Assembly (NCBI GenBank): GCA_001599595.1
Contig: BCHH01000002.1
Location: forward strand, 1,278,390-1,342,389
Direction: 5' to 3'
DNA from: Beverwykella pulmonaria
Taxonomy: Eukaryota; Ascomycota; Dothideomycetes; Pleosporales; Melanommataceae
DNA: 64,000 nt
Numbering within the stretch: position 1 is the first letter of the stretch; the number at the start of each line of letters is the position of its first letter. Shown here piece after piece: positions 21,326-31,560 of the stretch. Made by a program: the position numbers and the translations under genes. The notes below the pieces were generated by a model. That model made no database searches. It saw only the letters and a program-made list of their open reading frames with translations, and was not told where the DNA came from.

Positions 21326-24148
21326 ATGTCGGGCCATCCCCAGAAGTCGCCTTCGTTTCGTCACTCGCGACAGGGCTTTCAGCCGTTGAGCAACAGCCCT
21401 CCCGACAACATGGGCAACAACACCACCGATATTCCCCTCCAGACGGTCGTCAGCCACACGCCCTCCACCATGCCCGAGCAGCAATCAGAGAAGTCGGGCT
21501 TGTTCCACAGAGGCCGTGGACGGAGGCGGGTGCAGAAGGCAGACTCCAAGGGAGAAGCTCATCCTGGCGATGATGCGGATGAGGAGAAGACGGCGCTCAA
21601 TCGCATGGGCAGAATTTACACCAAAATCCTCAATTTCAGCATTGTCACTCGCTACATGATCTACGTCGCCCCGCTGGCCCTCATCCTCGCGATCCCCATC
21701 ATCCTGGCCTCCACGGTCTGGAGTGGGAAGAACGCGAATGGCTCCCCCAAGCACACAATCGGGGGCGCCGACGAGAAAAAGTTCTGGATATGGATCGAAA
21801 TCGTCTGGCTCAGCTTCTGGGCGTGCAAGGTGATCGCGCACTTTCTCCCCAAAATCTTCAAATTCTTGGTGGGCGTCGTGAGTCCTGGTGTACAGAAATA
21901 CGCACTGCTCCTCGCCGCCGTGGAGAAGCCTTTGTCGGTTGTATTCTGGATGATTGTCAACCAAGTCACATTCCCGGTGGTACGTTGATCGTTTTGCCTC
22001 GTAATGAATACTACTAACACAGTCTAGCTGGTTCGAACAGACCGTGCATGGCGTGACAAGATGGCTTCTGTTCTCCTTGCTGGCTTGATTTGCACGTGCA
22101 TCATCCTCGCAGAACGCGTTCTTATCCAGTTGATCAGCATCAGCTATCACCGAAAACAATTCGATTCGAAAATCAAAGACTCCAAACGGAACATCCACCT
22201 CCTGGGTCTTCTCTACGATGCCTCCAGAGCCTTGTTCCCCTCGTACTGCGAGGAATTTGCTGAAGAGGACTACATCATCCAGGACTCCCTTCAACTCAAC
22301 TTGGGCTTGGGTAGTAAGACGGCTACTATGAAGCATGGCCGCTCGGGATCCGGTACCCCCATGCGACTTCTCCAGGACGTGGGCCGATTTGGAGATAAAG
22401 TCACATCAGCTTTCGGCACTGTCGCCCAAGAAATCACCGGCAAGAAGGTCTTCGACCCAAATTCTGCCCATTCCATTGTTTTGGAAGCCTTGGAGAAGAA
22501 CCGGTCTGCCGAAGCATTGGCCCGACGTATCTGGCTCTCGTTCGTCGTTGAAGGAAAAGATTCTCTCTTCCAGGAAGACTTGATTGAAGTCATGGGCCCT
22601 GGTCGTCAAAAGGAGGCCGAGGAATGCTTCGCGTCTCTCGACAAAGACGGAAATGGCGACGTCAGTCTCGAGGAAATGATCCTCACGGTGACCGAGATGG
22701 GACGCGAGCGCAAGTCTATTGCCACCAGCATGCACGATGTCGACCAGGCGATCAACGCGCTTGATGGGCTTCTGTTCACCATCGTGTTCATTATCTGCAT
22801 TTTTGTCTTCATTGCTTTCCTCAGTCCCAGCTTCGTTGGTACCCTGACCACATCTGCTACCGCACTCCTCTCCTTGTCTTTCGTTTTCGCTGCCACTTGC
22901 CAGGAAGTTCTTGGATCCTGCATCTTCCTTTTTGTCAAACACCCTTACGATATTGGTGATCGTGTCGATGTCGCTACGGATCAGCTCACTGTTGAGCACA
23001 TCTCACTTTTGTACACCGTCTTCAAGCGCGTTAACAACGGCAAGATGGTCCAGACTCCCAACATCGTTCTCAACAACTTGTGGGTCGAGAACATCACTCG
23101 TAGCAAAGCCATGAGAGAGCAGGTGGTTCTCAATGTCAACTACGACACGTCCTTCGAAGATATCAACGTTCTCAAGCAGGAATTGCTTACTTTTGTTCGC
23201 GATCCTGCGAACAGCCGCGACTTCCATTCCGATCTCGAAGTTGAGGTCGTTGGAATCGCAGAGATGAATAAGCTGGAACTTCGAGTCGACATTCGGCATA
23301 AAAGCAACTGGTCCAACGAAGCTCTGCGCTCAGCCCGGAAATCGAAGTTCATGTGCGCTCTGGTCCTGGCTCTCCGCAAGATCCCAATTTACAGCCCTGG
23401 AGGTGGAGACGCTGCTCTGGGTGATGCCGGCAAGCCATCATGGTCCGTTGCTATCTCACCCGCTGATGCAATCGCGGCTCGGGAAAAGTACAACGCGGAC
23501 AAGGAAGCCAAGCGACTTTATCCTACCCCCAAGCCCGCCCCTAGCAGCGACAACGATAAGGACAACTCAACCAGCACCGACTACCTCGACATGAAGAGCG
23601 CAGAGGGAGAAGCTATCAACTCAATCAACAACCGCAAGCCTGGTGCAGATCCAATCCGAGACGAGACTTGGCACAACCGCGACGAGAACAACTGGAACAA
23701 CACGCGCGATGATACAACTCTCGGTCGCCCAAGCACCGACGCTCGCCCAGATCTTGATGAGATCCGCGGCTTGCTCCACCAACAGAGTACCCGAGGAAGG
23801 CGCAGGCAGCCAGAGCCCCGTCAAGGAATGCCGCCTATCCCAATTCCCATTGTGCCATCACCCCAAGTGAGCAACTTCGCAAACCAATATGCCCCACCAC
23901 CAATGCCGCGTACTCCTGTCTCTCCCAATTCAGTCTCAACGGGCCATATTGAGGAGTTCCAGTACCAGCAGATGATACCTCCTCCTCCGCGTTCTGCCAG
24001 TCGGGGCCAAGGTCCGCAGAGCCCAGACAACGCGTTCGCGGCGTCGATGCAGCGTCCTGTCCAGCCACCGCGGGTAACGCAGAGCCCAAACCCCAACAAC
24101 CCGTACAATAGGTCTCCATCCCCAGACTCACATCCGTACAAACCGTAA
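21326..24148 (+). CDS. EF-hand mechanosensitive ion channel, MscS family
   Basis: Two exons: 21326-21979 and 22028-24148, with a 48-base intron. The product has 924 residues, similar to the fungal Msy1/Msy2-type channels. Order of parts: a Ser/basic N-terminal tail; transmembrane helices near residues 110-220 (YMIYVAPLALILAIPIILA and others) and one around 225-250 after the intron; an EF-hand with DKDGNGDVSLEE at about 420; two helices before the pore (LLFTIVFIICIFVFIAFL and the VGTLTTSATALLSLSFVFA region); then the MscS signature FLFVKHPYDIGDRVDV and a cytosolic beta domain. The last 200 residues are disordered and rich in Pro, Asn and Ser. Family members sit in the ER or cortical membranes and release ions upon swelling, with Ca2+ binding by the EF-hand. 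This gene and the OSCA-type channel at 40.5-43.8 kb are two unrelated force-gated channel families in one window. Confidence 0.93.
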
Positions 24149-24149
24149 A

Positions 24150-24580
24150 CGAACGATAATGAATTTCCTTCACTCGTAGAAGGACGGGGGCATCACGGAT
24201 CTTTTCTTAATGTGTTTTACTAGATTTGGAGGGAAAAGGTAACAGCATACCATCACTAGGCTTGGCTTGGCTTCGTGCCGGGAGGACTGGCTCACAGGGT
24301 GCGAGACTCGGGTTCGTTTTCGATTCGTTTCCCCTTGTTAAGGGGTGAGAGCGAAAAGCTCTCGGTTTATATTGGGTTCTTCGCACGGACAGTGCATTGT
24401 GATTGGAGAATAGTTATGAGTTACCTGGGCAAAGAGCGGACCCTGATGTCTTGCGTTGTCTCTCATTAAAGGGCTCGTGGGCAACGACGAATGCAAAAGA
24501 TGATCCAAATCGATCCCACCTCGGTGAAAGTGACTAACAGGACTAAATACTAAGCTATATTTTGTGATGTACTTTCTGGT
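24150..24580. other. 3' flank of the MscS gene, no gene recognised
   Basis: No supported coding sequence. The stretch ends at an LTR-like repeat. Confidence 0.4.
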
Positions 24581-24581
24581 A

Positions 24582-24824
24582 TGTTGTGTCAATCTATGCA
24601 ATTATAGTCTGCTTTATTTCTTCTGTGAGGGGAACGCTGGCAAGGAATAGAACGAATAGATGGATCAAGAGTGAACAGGCTTGATTCATCAGAGTCGAGA
24701 CGAATCCTTGAGAATACTCGGGGAATTCGGAGAGAGTATACATATAAGGTGCGTCGCGTGACGTGACAAGTACATGGCCCGAGAGGCCTCCGAGGAGCCT
24801 CCACAAGAGGCCCTTCATCTAACA
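24582..24824. repeat. LTR-like dispersed repeat, copy A
   Basis: About 243 bases starting TGTTGTGTC and ending CATCTAACA, so with TG...CA ends as in LTRs. It shares blocks with 27584-27815: AGACGAATCCTTGAG, TACTC.GGG, the CGTGACAAGTA region and GGCCCGA.AGGCCT, in the same order and orientation. No matching 5-base target duplication is obvious at the ends chosen, so the borders are approximate. Solo LTR of a copia-like element is the best guess. Confidence 0.55.
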
Positions 24825-25079
24825 GATGTATCCCTCACTTGTAAGTAACGTAGTTGATAACGTATGGGATAAGCAAGCGGACCGGACAAGCGAGTGGGCC
24901 ACCTCATCAGCAAAACACGACTGTGAGGAAGGGTTGTCTGTATCGCACTAATAGGGTTGAGAGTAAGGTTTCGGAGTAGATCGGAGTGTATTGTAAGAGA
25001 GACGAATCGCTGCCAAGCCACATTGGCAGCGGGGGAACACTGATAGGCTAAATCACATGACACCTGAGCCATATTGCCT

Positions 25080-25235
25080 CCGTACAGGCCCGGTACCAGC
25101 CTTACAGTATGGGCAGGTCAGAACTGGCCTTACACCAACGAGGCTGCAAAAAAGCGTAGAAGTCGCAAAAAGAAGTCTATTCAGATGAAAGGGGCTCTAA
25201 CAAAGGCTCAGGGCTCTGAGATAGTCGCTCAATAG
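25080..25235 (+). mobile_element. C-terminal fragment of a pogo/Fot1-type transposase
   Basis: One plus-strand frame at about 25131-25233 reads TNEAAKKRRSRKKKSIQMKG then ALTKAQGSEIVAQ and a stop. This is the basic tail with the RK-rich and (G)GxLT pattern found at the end of fungal pogo-type transposases; the relic at 33.3-34.7 kb has the equivalent tail. Nothing of the catalytic core is seen upstream. Confidence 0.55.
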
Positions 25236-25239
25236 GAAG

Positions 25240-25535
25240 CCAGTGAGTAGAGCTTTAGCTTGGAGTTGCACGGCAAAAATCTGCAGTAATCAACTCATTA
25301 TAACCAGATGTAACATTATAGTCCGTAGCGCTAAGGTGTAGTACTTCATTTTACTCATCCAATTATATCCTAATAATATAATAAAGGAACAGTTATATAG
25401 AACGCACACACACTAAATCCCTAACCAACACCATTCGATCGTCCAAAAAATCAAAAAAAATAGTGAGCGAATCGCAAGAACAGAATACAAAGAAATCCAT
25501 TACCACTCCCCCATACTGCAACATTCCTTCACATT
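25240..25535. other. AT-rich 3' flank of the second secreted-protein gene
   Basis: AT-rich, no coding signal. Confidence 0.4.
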
Positions 25536-25538
25536 CCT

Positions 25539-25934
25539 TTAAGCCTGAGGACACTGGAAAGTAAATCCACCCAACCAAACAGGAATCGTCTTAGAGCTAT
25601 CGCCATCAAGATCTATAAAATTGTGTGCGCGGCCATCAAGTTGAAAGACCCAGTCTTGGATGTTGAGATTCCGCAGGGAGCATTTGGTAGTGTCGGTAAA
25701 TTTTGTGAGCTGGGCAGAGGTAGCCATGACCCCGTCTTTGCTGTCGACTGCAGTGCCGTGAAAAAGGTCTGAAATGGTGCGTGGGGTGCCGTCAGCGGGG
25801 ACTGTGGCTTCGGCATTTGCGCCGGTTTGGTCGTTGATGAGGTGGAGGGTGATTTGAGGGATGGGGGAAGGCATGGCGTTGATGCTAGAGGCGAGGGCGA
25901 GGAGAGTGGAGGCGATGGCGATAGCGGACTTCAT
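25539..25934 (-). CDS. small secreted protein, paralogue of the 2.7-kb gene
   Basis: An intronless 131-residue protein. Residues 1-20 are a signal peptide (MKSAIAIASTLLALASSINA). The mature part has NDQTGANAEATVPADG, DLFHGTAV and MATSAQL, the same pattern as the gene at 2722-3132. Cys in TKCSL and FQCPQ sit at the same places as the two Cys of the paralogue. Overall the two proteins look roughly one-third identical, so the duplication is not recent. A TATAAAA lies about 155 bases upstream of the ATG on the minus strand. LTR-like repeats flank the gene on both sides in direct orientation, which may explain how the copy moved. The function is unknown; an effector-like role is possible but unproven. 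Confidence 0.8.
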   Translation of the reverse strand: MKSAIAIASTLLALASSINAMPSPIPQITLHLINDQTGANAEATVPADGTPRTISDLFHGTAVDSKDGVMATSAQLTKFTDTTKCSLRNLNIQDWVFQLDGRAHNFIDLDGDSSKTIPVWLGGFTFQCPQA

Positions 25935-26087
25935 TTTTGTGATGGGGGATTTTAGTTAGGGTGATGTATTAATGTAAGCGTTGTAAGAAGAGAAGGTCTT
26001 GGAGTGGGAATTGAAGAGATAATTAGAATATTGTTCAGATTGTTGTTAATAATAATAGGAAGCCACCTAATCAAGAAGACAACGTCC

Positions 26088-26094
26088 TTTTATA
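26088..26094 (-). promoter_or_regulatory. TATA box of the 25.5-kb secreted-protein gene
   Basis: TATAAAA on the minus strand, about 155 bases before the ATG at 25934. The spacing is close to that of the paralogue. Confidence 0.45.
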
Positions 26095-26120
26095 CTTCAG
26101 ACATCATCAACAAGCAGCGT

Positions 26121-26154
26121 CTTCAGCTACCCCGATTCTTCAGCTACCCCGATT
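26121..26154. repeat. 17-base tandem duplication upstream of the secreted-protein gene
   Basis: The unit CTTCAGCTACCCCGATT occurs twice in a row, about 190-220 bases upstream of the ATG on the minus strand. It lies just outside the TATA box and could be a duplicated regulatory site. Confidence 0.7.
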
Positions 26155-26159
26155 CTTCA

Positions 26160-27395
26160 ACTCCGTCAAGTGGTTAGTGGACGGCTGTGAGATTCTATCT
26201 ATAAGAGTTGTTGTAACCCTGGGAAAGTTTTGGTGGTATGCTTCTGAGGCGTAGCCCTGTGGCGTCCTAGATGGCGAGATGAAGCTTATGCTTGGCATCG
26301 CTCACCCCAGTCAGAAAACCCGCCCACTATGCTCCATCGGGAAAATTTTCCAAAGACTCCACAAATAACTTTCAAGATTACGCCGTGAGGTAACGCTAAG
26401 GTTACAATCTCGTCGCCGAAACCAACACTTTCTGAGAATAGATGATAACGGTCAGCTACCCTGAGTCTTGACTGCCACAATTTGTGCCGCAAAATTTAAG
26501 TGGCTGTGCGCCGAAGGGCAGGAACAAAGTTATTTGACCCAGCACATACATTGAAAGAAGCGGTGACGTCAAAATTGCAAAGTCTATATATACACGACCT
26601 CTCATACGAGGAAATGACACATGAGTAACGAAGGTAGCAAGTGAACAGTCGGCTCTAACAACTCTGTACGCGTATAGCCCAACTGTGCTAGGGGTTAAAA
26701 GTTAGTTGCAATTTGTGGTAACAACAACCTAGGATACAGCTTGCTTTGCCAAGTGCAATACAGAGCCTCTTGGCTTGGCAAGAGCTGGTTGAATTGGCGG
26801 CCTACGCATGAGCTGAAGATGCTCTGCACATACTCTGGACCTGAGTAGCTTTACGAGTACAAAGATGGGCTAAGATGTTGTGCGACGCGGGGAACAAAGC
26901 TGATTGGACAAGTCCCGTCAACAGGTACAACACCGAAACCTTGCTCAGTTTCCACAATGCTGATTTTGTACAGCTACGCCGTGCTTCTATAGGACTATTT
27001 CGCCATAAATAGGTGAGCGATGCCATGATTAGATAATTCGCAACCTCACAAACTGGCTTCACCGCTAAAATATGTGTACGCTGCAAAGAAAGCGGACTGA
27101 GTTGCCAAATATTTCTTTTTGTGGCTATTGTAAGGGAAAGGAGAATATATATATATTGGAGAGGACACCTAATCATCCGAATATATACCTCCCTTTTGCA
27201 AATTCCTACTACACTCGCACTTGACAAGAATAATATGACTATTGAAGCCTTTCAATTAAAACAAGCTATTAATGATAATTTCACGATCGCTGGGGTGCTA
27301 GCTATGAGAAGTTGAACTCAAGGTGTAAATTCTGCGGCTCTCGCTTACCCCTGCTGGGACAAGACTTATGTCCTAGTACTGCATAAACAGATACA
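26160..27395. other. intergenic, repeat-derived in part, no gene recognised
   Basis: An open frame at 26802-27227 (minus) has hydrophobic stretches but no family signature. Tracts of AT repeats occur near 27145. I see no supported gene. Confidence 0.35.
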
Positions 27396-27398
27396 CTT

Positions 27399-27514
27399 TA
27401 ACAGATACATCTCATTTTAGTTCTCGAAATGCATGCAGCGGCGCTAGCCACCTTGATGGGACTGACGCGAAAACGATTATAGTAGATAACAAAGCAAACT
27501 CAAAGCTACCGTAA
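27399..27514. repeat. dispersed repeat of about 115 bases, copy 1
   Basis: It matches 40261-40378 in the same orientation at roughly 80 percent by eye. Shared blocks include ACAGATACATCTCATTT, AAATGCATGCAGCG, CGCGAAAACGAT and ATAACAAAGCAAACTC. Many differences are transitions. The nature of the repeat is unknown; it contains no coding frame. Confidence 0.75.
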
Positions 27515-27583
27515 CCTTTGCGCTTGGCATTCTGCACCTACCTAAACTTCAAGTAAGAAAGGCCAAATAGGCGTAGAATACTT

Positions 27584-27815
27584 TGTTGTTAGGGTCTAGG
27601 TCTGTGTAAGAGAAACACTAGCAGGGAACAGAGTGATCAGGTAAGTCAGGAATGAATAGGCTCGATTCATGGATATAGACAAGAGACGAATCCTTGAGTA
27701 TACTCAGGGGTTTGGAGTGAATATATATGTAGTGTGTCACGTGCCGTGACAAGTAAACACAACGGCCCGATAGGCCTTCAAGGGACCCTTCGGGAAATAG
27801 AAGCATCCTTCATAT
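27584..27815. repeat. LTR-like dispersed repeat, copy B
   Basis: It starts TGTTGTTAGG and shares ordered blocks with 24582-24824 (GACGAATCCTTGAG, TACTCAGGGG, CCGTGACAAGTA, GGCCCGATAGGCCT). The right border is unclear. The two copies are diverged and directly repeated 3.0 kb apart, around the 25.5-kb gene. Confidence 0.5.
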
Positions 27816-27922
27816 ATAAGTACGTTAATATACAAATATGATATATTTTTTAGCTATAAACTTAAGCTGATTCTAAAACGCGCTTGGAAAGCTAAGGAGT
27901 ACATACTTTCTAGAAACATTGC

Positions 27923-30900
27923 TTAAAATATATATGCATGGTGTGAGAACATGTGTGACATGCAAGTCCAACACACATTTGGTGGACATACAGTGACAGC
28001 GCACTCTTTGTACGATTTTGCCAATTGCTGAACTGCTACAGCGGTTAATGCCAATCTTGCGACCCAGTTTCCTCCAGTCCTGACCACAAAAACTCCATCT
28101 GGTGTGTCTATCAACTCGTCCCACGTATCTACGGCTGTTATATCCTGATTGGGATTCGAACTTTTTGAGTGATTGCACCACAGCCAACTGTCAAACTTGC
28201 GAAGCTTCACAGGTACGTTGGAGTCCCGCCCAAAGTATAGAAGCGGCAACGGGTCGATGTCGGCAATCCATTCCCCTTTGTCACATACGGATATTATTGA
28301 CTCCAGAGAAGATATCTGGTTATCGTGAGCTCCGCGTGAGCCATCGAACATTGGAATATGGTAATCCGTAAATGAAAGATGAACGGAGGTTCCCTTGAAG
28401 GACGGTGAGGAAGTGCCATCGAATGGTTGATACGTATCGACTCTCCAGCTGTTAGGGTCGAGTTCGCGGATCATCGGTTCCTGTGGTGGAAGTAGAAATG
28501 TGATTCCCGGTTTGCCCACATTTCCAAGAATCATCCGAATGCTACTTCCGCCCTTTCCTAGGGATGTATACGGATCTTCGATCGACTGATACGTCATTAG
28601 AAGCGAGCTCACGAATAGGATTCATCGTATGGTTTAGACTCACCTCCGAAGGAACGAATAGCGAATTGGTAGAGGAGAGAGCAATTACGTCGCTCAGTTG
28701 TTTGGGGTCCACGTTATGAATCCCAGACTCGAAGTAACAAAGTAGAGAAAGGTCTCGTCCGAGTTGATGACATGATCTCGACGTCGCCATTCCGACACTA
28801 GATATTTGAGCCCAATGAAGTTCGTTAAGCGGGCGGGTAAGAACACCAATGTGGATGCTTGCGTCGGGCAGTTCGTCGTAGAGCGTGGCGGCGTAAGTGA
28901 GAGCTATAAGCGTGCTCCACAGTAGATCCGACGTCGACATAACTTTTTCGTAGAACATATGTCGATACAGGGTGGTAGGACTGAAGAGATCGCTTTCTAT
29001 GCACCACATGAAATCGCTTATGGTGATCGTATCATCATATCGATTCGGAGAATCTCGCCGGGCGTACAGTCCTGCTTCTCCAGTATCACCAAGAAGGTAA
29101 TAGTAGCTGTTTTCATTCCCAATGCCTGGCGAGACAATCTGCACGCAATCCTCCCAGGATTTAAACAGTGTCTCTGCTCCGAAGGTGGTGACTTCCCCGT
29201 CTAGTACGACAGCATCATGTGAATGGAGTGGTAACCACCGATGGTGAACAGCTGAGCCTCCGAGATCTGTAACCACTGGCAAAGGAACAGCAGTTGCAAA
29301 AGAATACCCAGTAAAGAATGTGGGTGCTGACTGGTGTGCAGAGCTTCCCTCACCCTCACCCATGACCTTGCCCGCGTTCAAATTTCGGTCCTCGGTTCTG
29401 TCGATACTCGAAGTTTCTTGTTCAGTTAACGTCTTCGAGTATCTAGGGCGCTTCCTTAAACGTGCTGGCCATGGTCCATCTTTCGCAGAATTAAATTGGA
29501 TGACAGGGGTCTTAGAGATATCTGGGAATGTAGGGTGAATGCTATCGTTGAGAGCTACCGAGGTCACTGCTCGCCTCTTCATTTTGACAGACCCGATATT
29601 ATTCAACTGATCAGACACCCCCCTCTCCGAGTGCAAGTTTGCGTTCTTCAATGCGGGATCTCGGAAATTCCTATGCTTGTATCTGATGATGAAGTTATCC
29701 AATGGTGTACTGTCCTCACTCATCTGCACAGCTTTGTAGCGTAAAAATGCTATTCCAGCTTCCGAGTCCTCAAACAAGCCCATGAAGATCTCTGGCTGGA
29801 GGAGTTGAAAGAAATGTTTGATTTCTTTTAGCTTTGTGGTCTTTTTTTCTTCGTGGAAAAAGGCGTGAGCTCTTCTTCGACCGAGATGGATCAGTTTTCG
29901 GTGCAGGTCTTGATTACCAGTTGAAGCGTCCAGAAATTCCAAAGCACTGTTCTTGAGTATTTGAAGCAGCCTTTTCTCCGACACGGAACCTTGTGGCATG
30001 CTCGTTATGCAGTCCACGAGGGAGATAACAGCATTTGCAGCAAGCTCGCTCTGCGACTCAGTGACCCCCCATTCGGACAGTATGGCCGCAAATATAGCAA
30101 GGCAAAGTTGTGGGAACGTAATTCTGGATTCACTGCCCAGGGCCCTTTCGCTCCGGGCCGGCCGCCCGTAATGTCGGAGATGCGCTAAAGACAACGACCA
30201 GACGACGCCATTGCTGTCACTCATGACGTTGGGTTTCGCTGAGAGACTTAATGATAGAACACCCCCTCTGGCTATGAGAGGATCTTCCATTCTCACAGGA
30301 ACAATCTCGGATCCGAACACACTCATGTCAGGATAAAGATGCCAGGCGGACAAGCCAAGGAGAGCTGCACCATTGTGGACGGCTTGTGGCATGCCTGCAG
30401 TTAACTTTTCCATCGTTTCGATGGCTGTTGACCAGGCTGTGACATCACTTGAAAAGACTTTTGAGTCTCCACTTACTAGAAGATTAATATTCTTCAATAT
30501 GAGCTCGAGCTGCTTCTGCTCTCGTCGATGCACGACATCAGCTGTCCGCAACCAAGCTCTTGCACTACTATCCCAGGCAGCAACCTGTGAGCGAGGAATA
30601 TCTTGTCCCACTGCGGCTGCGAGTGAAAAATGAACGGCTTCTCCTTCCTCGACTCGCCGGGCAATTTCTCGTTTACGTTCGTTGATCAACTCTACCCAAA
30701 TCGCAGTGGCTTCGGGGGCAGTCCACATCCACGCGAGCATGCAAGCCAGCAAGTGAACGTGTATAGCCGACTTAGAAGAGGTTGCTGCAGCCCAGATAGA
30801 TGTTCCATCTATACCAGCGTAATCTTTGAAAAGTGTGCTAGCGAAAGGTTCTGAGATGCTTTTTGAGGCTTCTGCGATTTCCGATGCGCGTGTTCCATGG

Positions 30901-31154
30901 GCATCCAGCAGAGTTGGCGCTGCAGGGCAAACGCCTTCAAAGAGTGCGCCCAGCTGTCTTGCTGTAATATGGCTGGATCCATGTTCTGCGTTGTCTTTAC
31001 GTTTCATCGATAGAATATTTCCGAGTCCTTGATACTCCTTCGGTGCTTCGAATTTGATCAAGGTGAAGTCGAAATTGAGATTCGCTGCTGCAAGAGTTAT
31101 CTCACTGGTTGCGGAAGCCAGTGCCGCTTGGAGTTTGTTTATCGACATGTCCAA
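27923..31154 (-). CDS. large uncharacterised fungal protein, 1,057 aa
   Basis: Two exons: 31154-28644 and 28585-27923, joined by a 58-base GT-AG intron (phase 0, PSE/SIEDPY). The protein has no signal peptide. Its N-terminal 350 residues are mostly helical (ALASATSEITLAAANLNFDF, then TARQLGALFEG). A basic, disordered linker follows at about 500-600, then a C-terminal half with many aromatic residues (HHRWLPLHSHDAVVLDGE, ISDFMWCIESDLFS). The C-terminus has VCPPNVCWTC, a Cys-rich patch that could bind metal. I have the impression that this is a lineage-specific family repeated in many Pezizomycotina genomes without a known function. It is not a transposase or polymerase by any motif I can see. 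An intact 3-kb frame inside repeat-rich DNA argues for selection. Confidence 0.75.
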
Positions 31155-31159
31155 AATTG

Positions 31160-31555
31160 AGTGTCACATGGAGCATCGAAACTGACAGGCATATTAGCAA
31201 CTTCAACCGAAATTGGAGTGAAGAGATGTGTCCTCACGCGAATTGTTTTTCTCGAAAGCTGTTCACGGTAAAATCTAGCGGCACAAGGTCCAGGAAAGGG
31301 CTTGTTGTACTGAGTACAAAGCACAATCTTTACCAATTTGGTACATTTGTCGATCATTGCGATCCTTATTTAATCAGGTGCTCTAGGACCTCTCACAAAT
31401 CAATGAGTTCCTTCGAAGCTGGATCAGAATCGTCAGACCTTATTTCTGATATCACAGTATTAAATGACCATCTCGCTATCTGTACAATCTGGACAAATAA
31501 CATCTTTTCCACTAACTGACGCCCATCCACTCGTCAACCGCTTACTGTAGCGCAA
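31160..31555. other. intergenic between two minus-strand genes
   Basis: It holds the promoter of the 1,057-aa gene and the 3' flank of the beta-propeller gene. No other gene is seen. Confidence 0.4.
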
Positions 31556-31560
31556 CCACA

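Noticed and set aside
21485..22336. 283-codon minus-strand frame
   Set aside because: It overlaps the MscS gene and its intron, and has no domain. It is a shadow.
26802..27227. 141-codon minus-strand frame with hydrophobic parts
   Set aside because: No signal peptide, no family motif and AT-rich, repeat-like surroundings. Not enough to call a gene.
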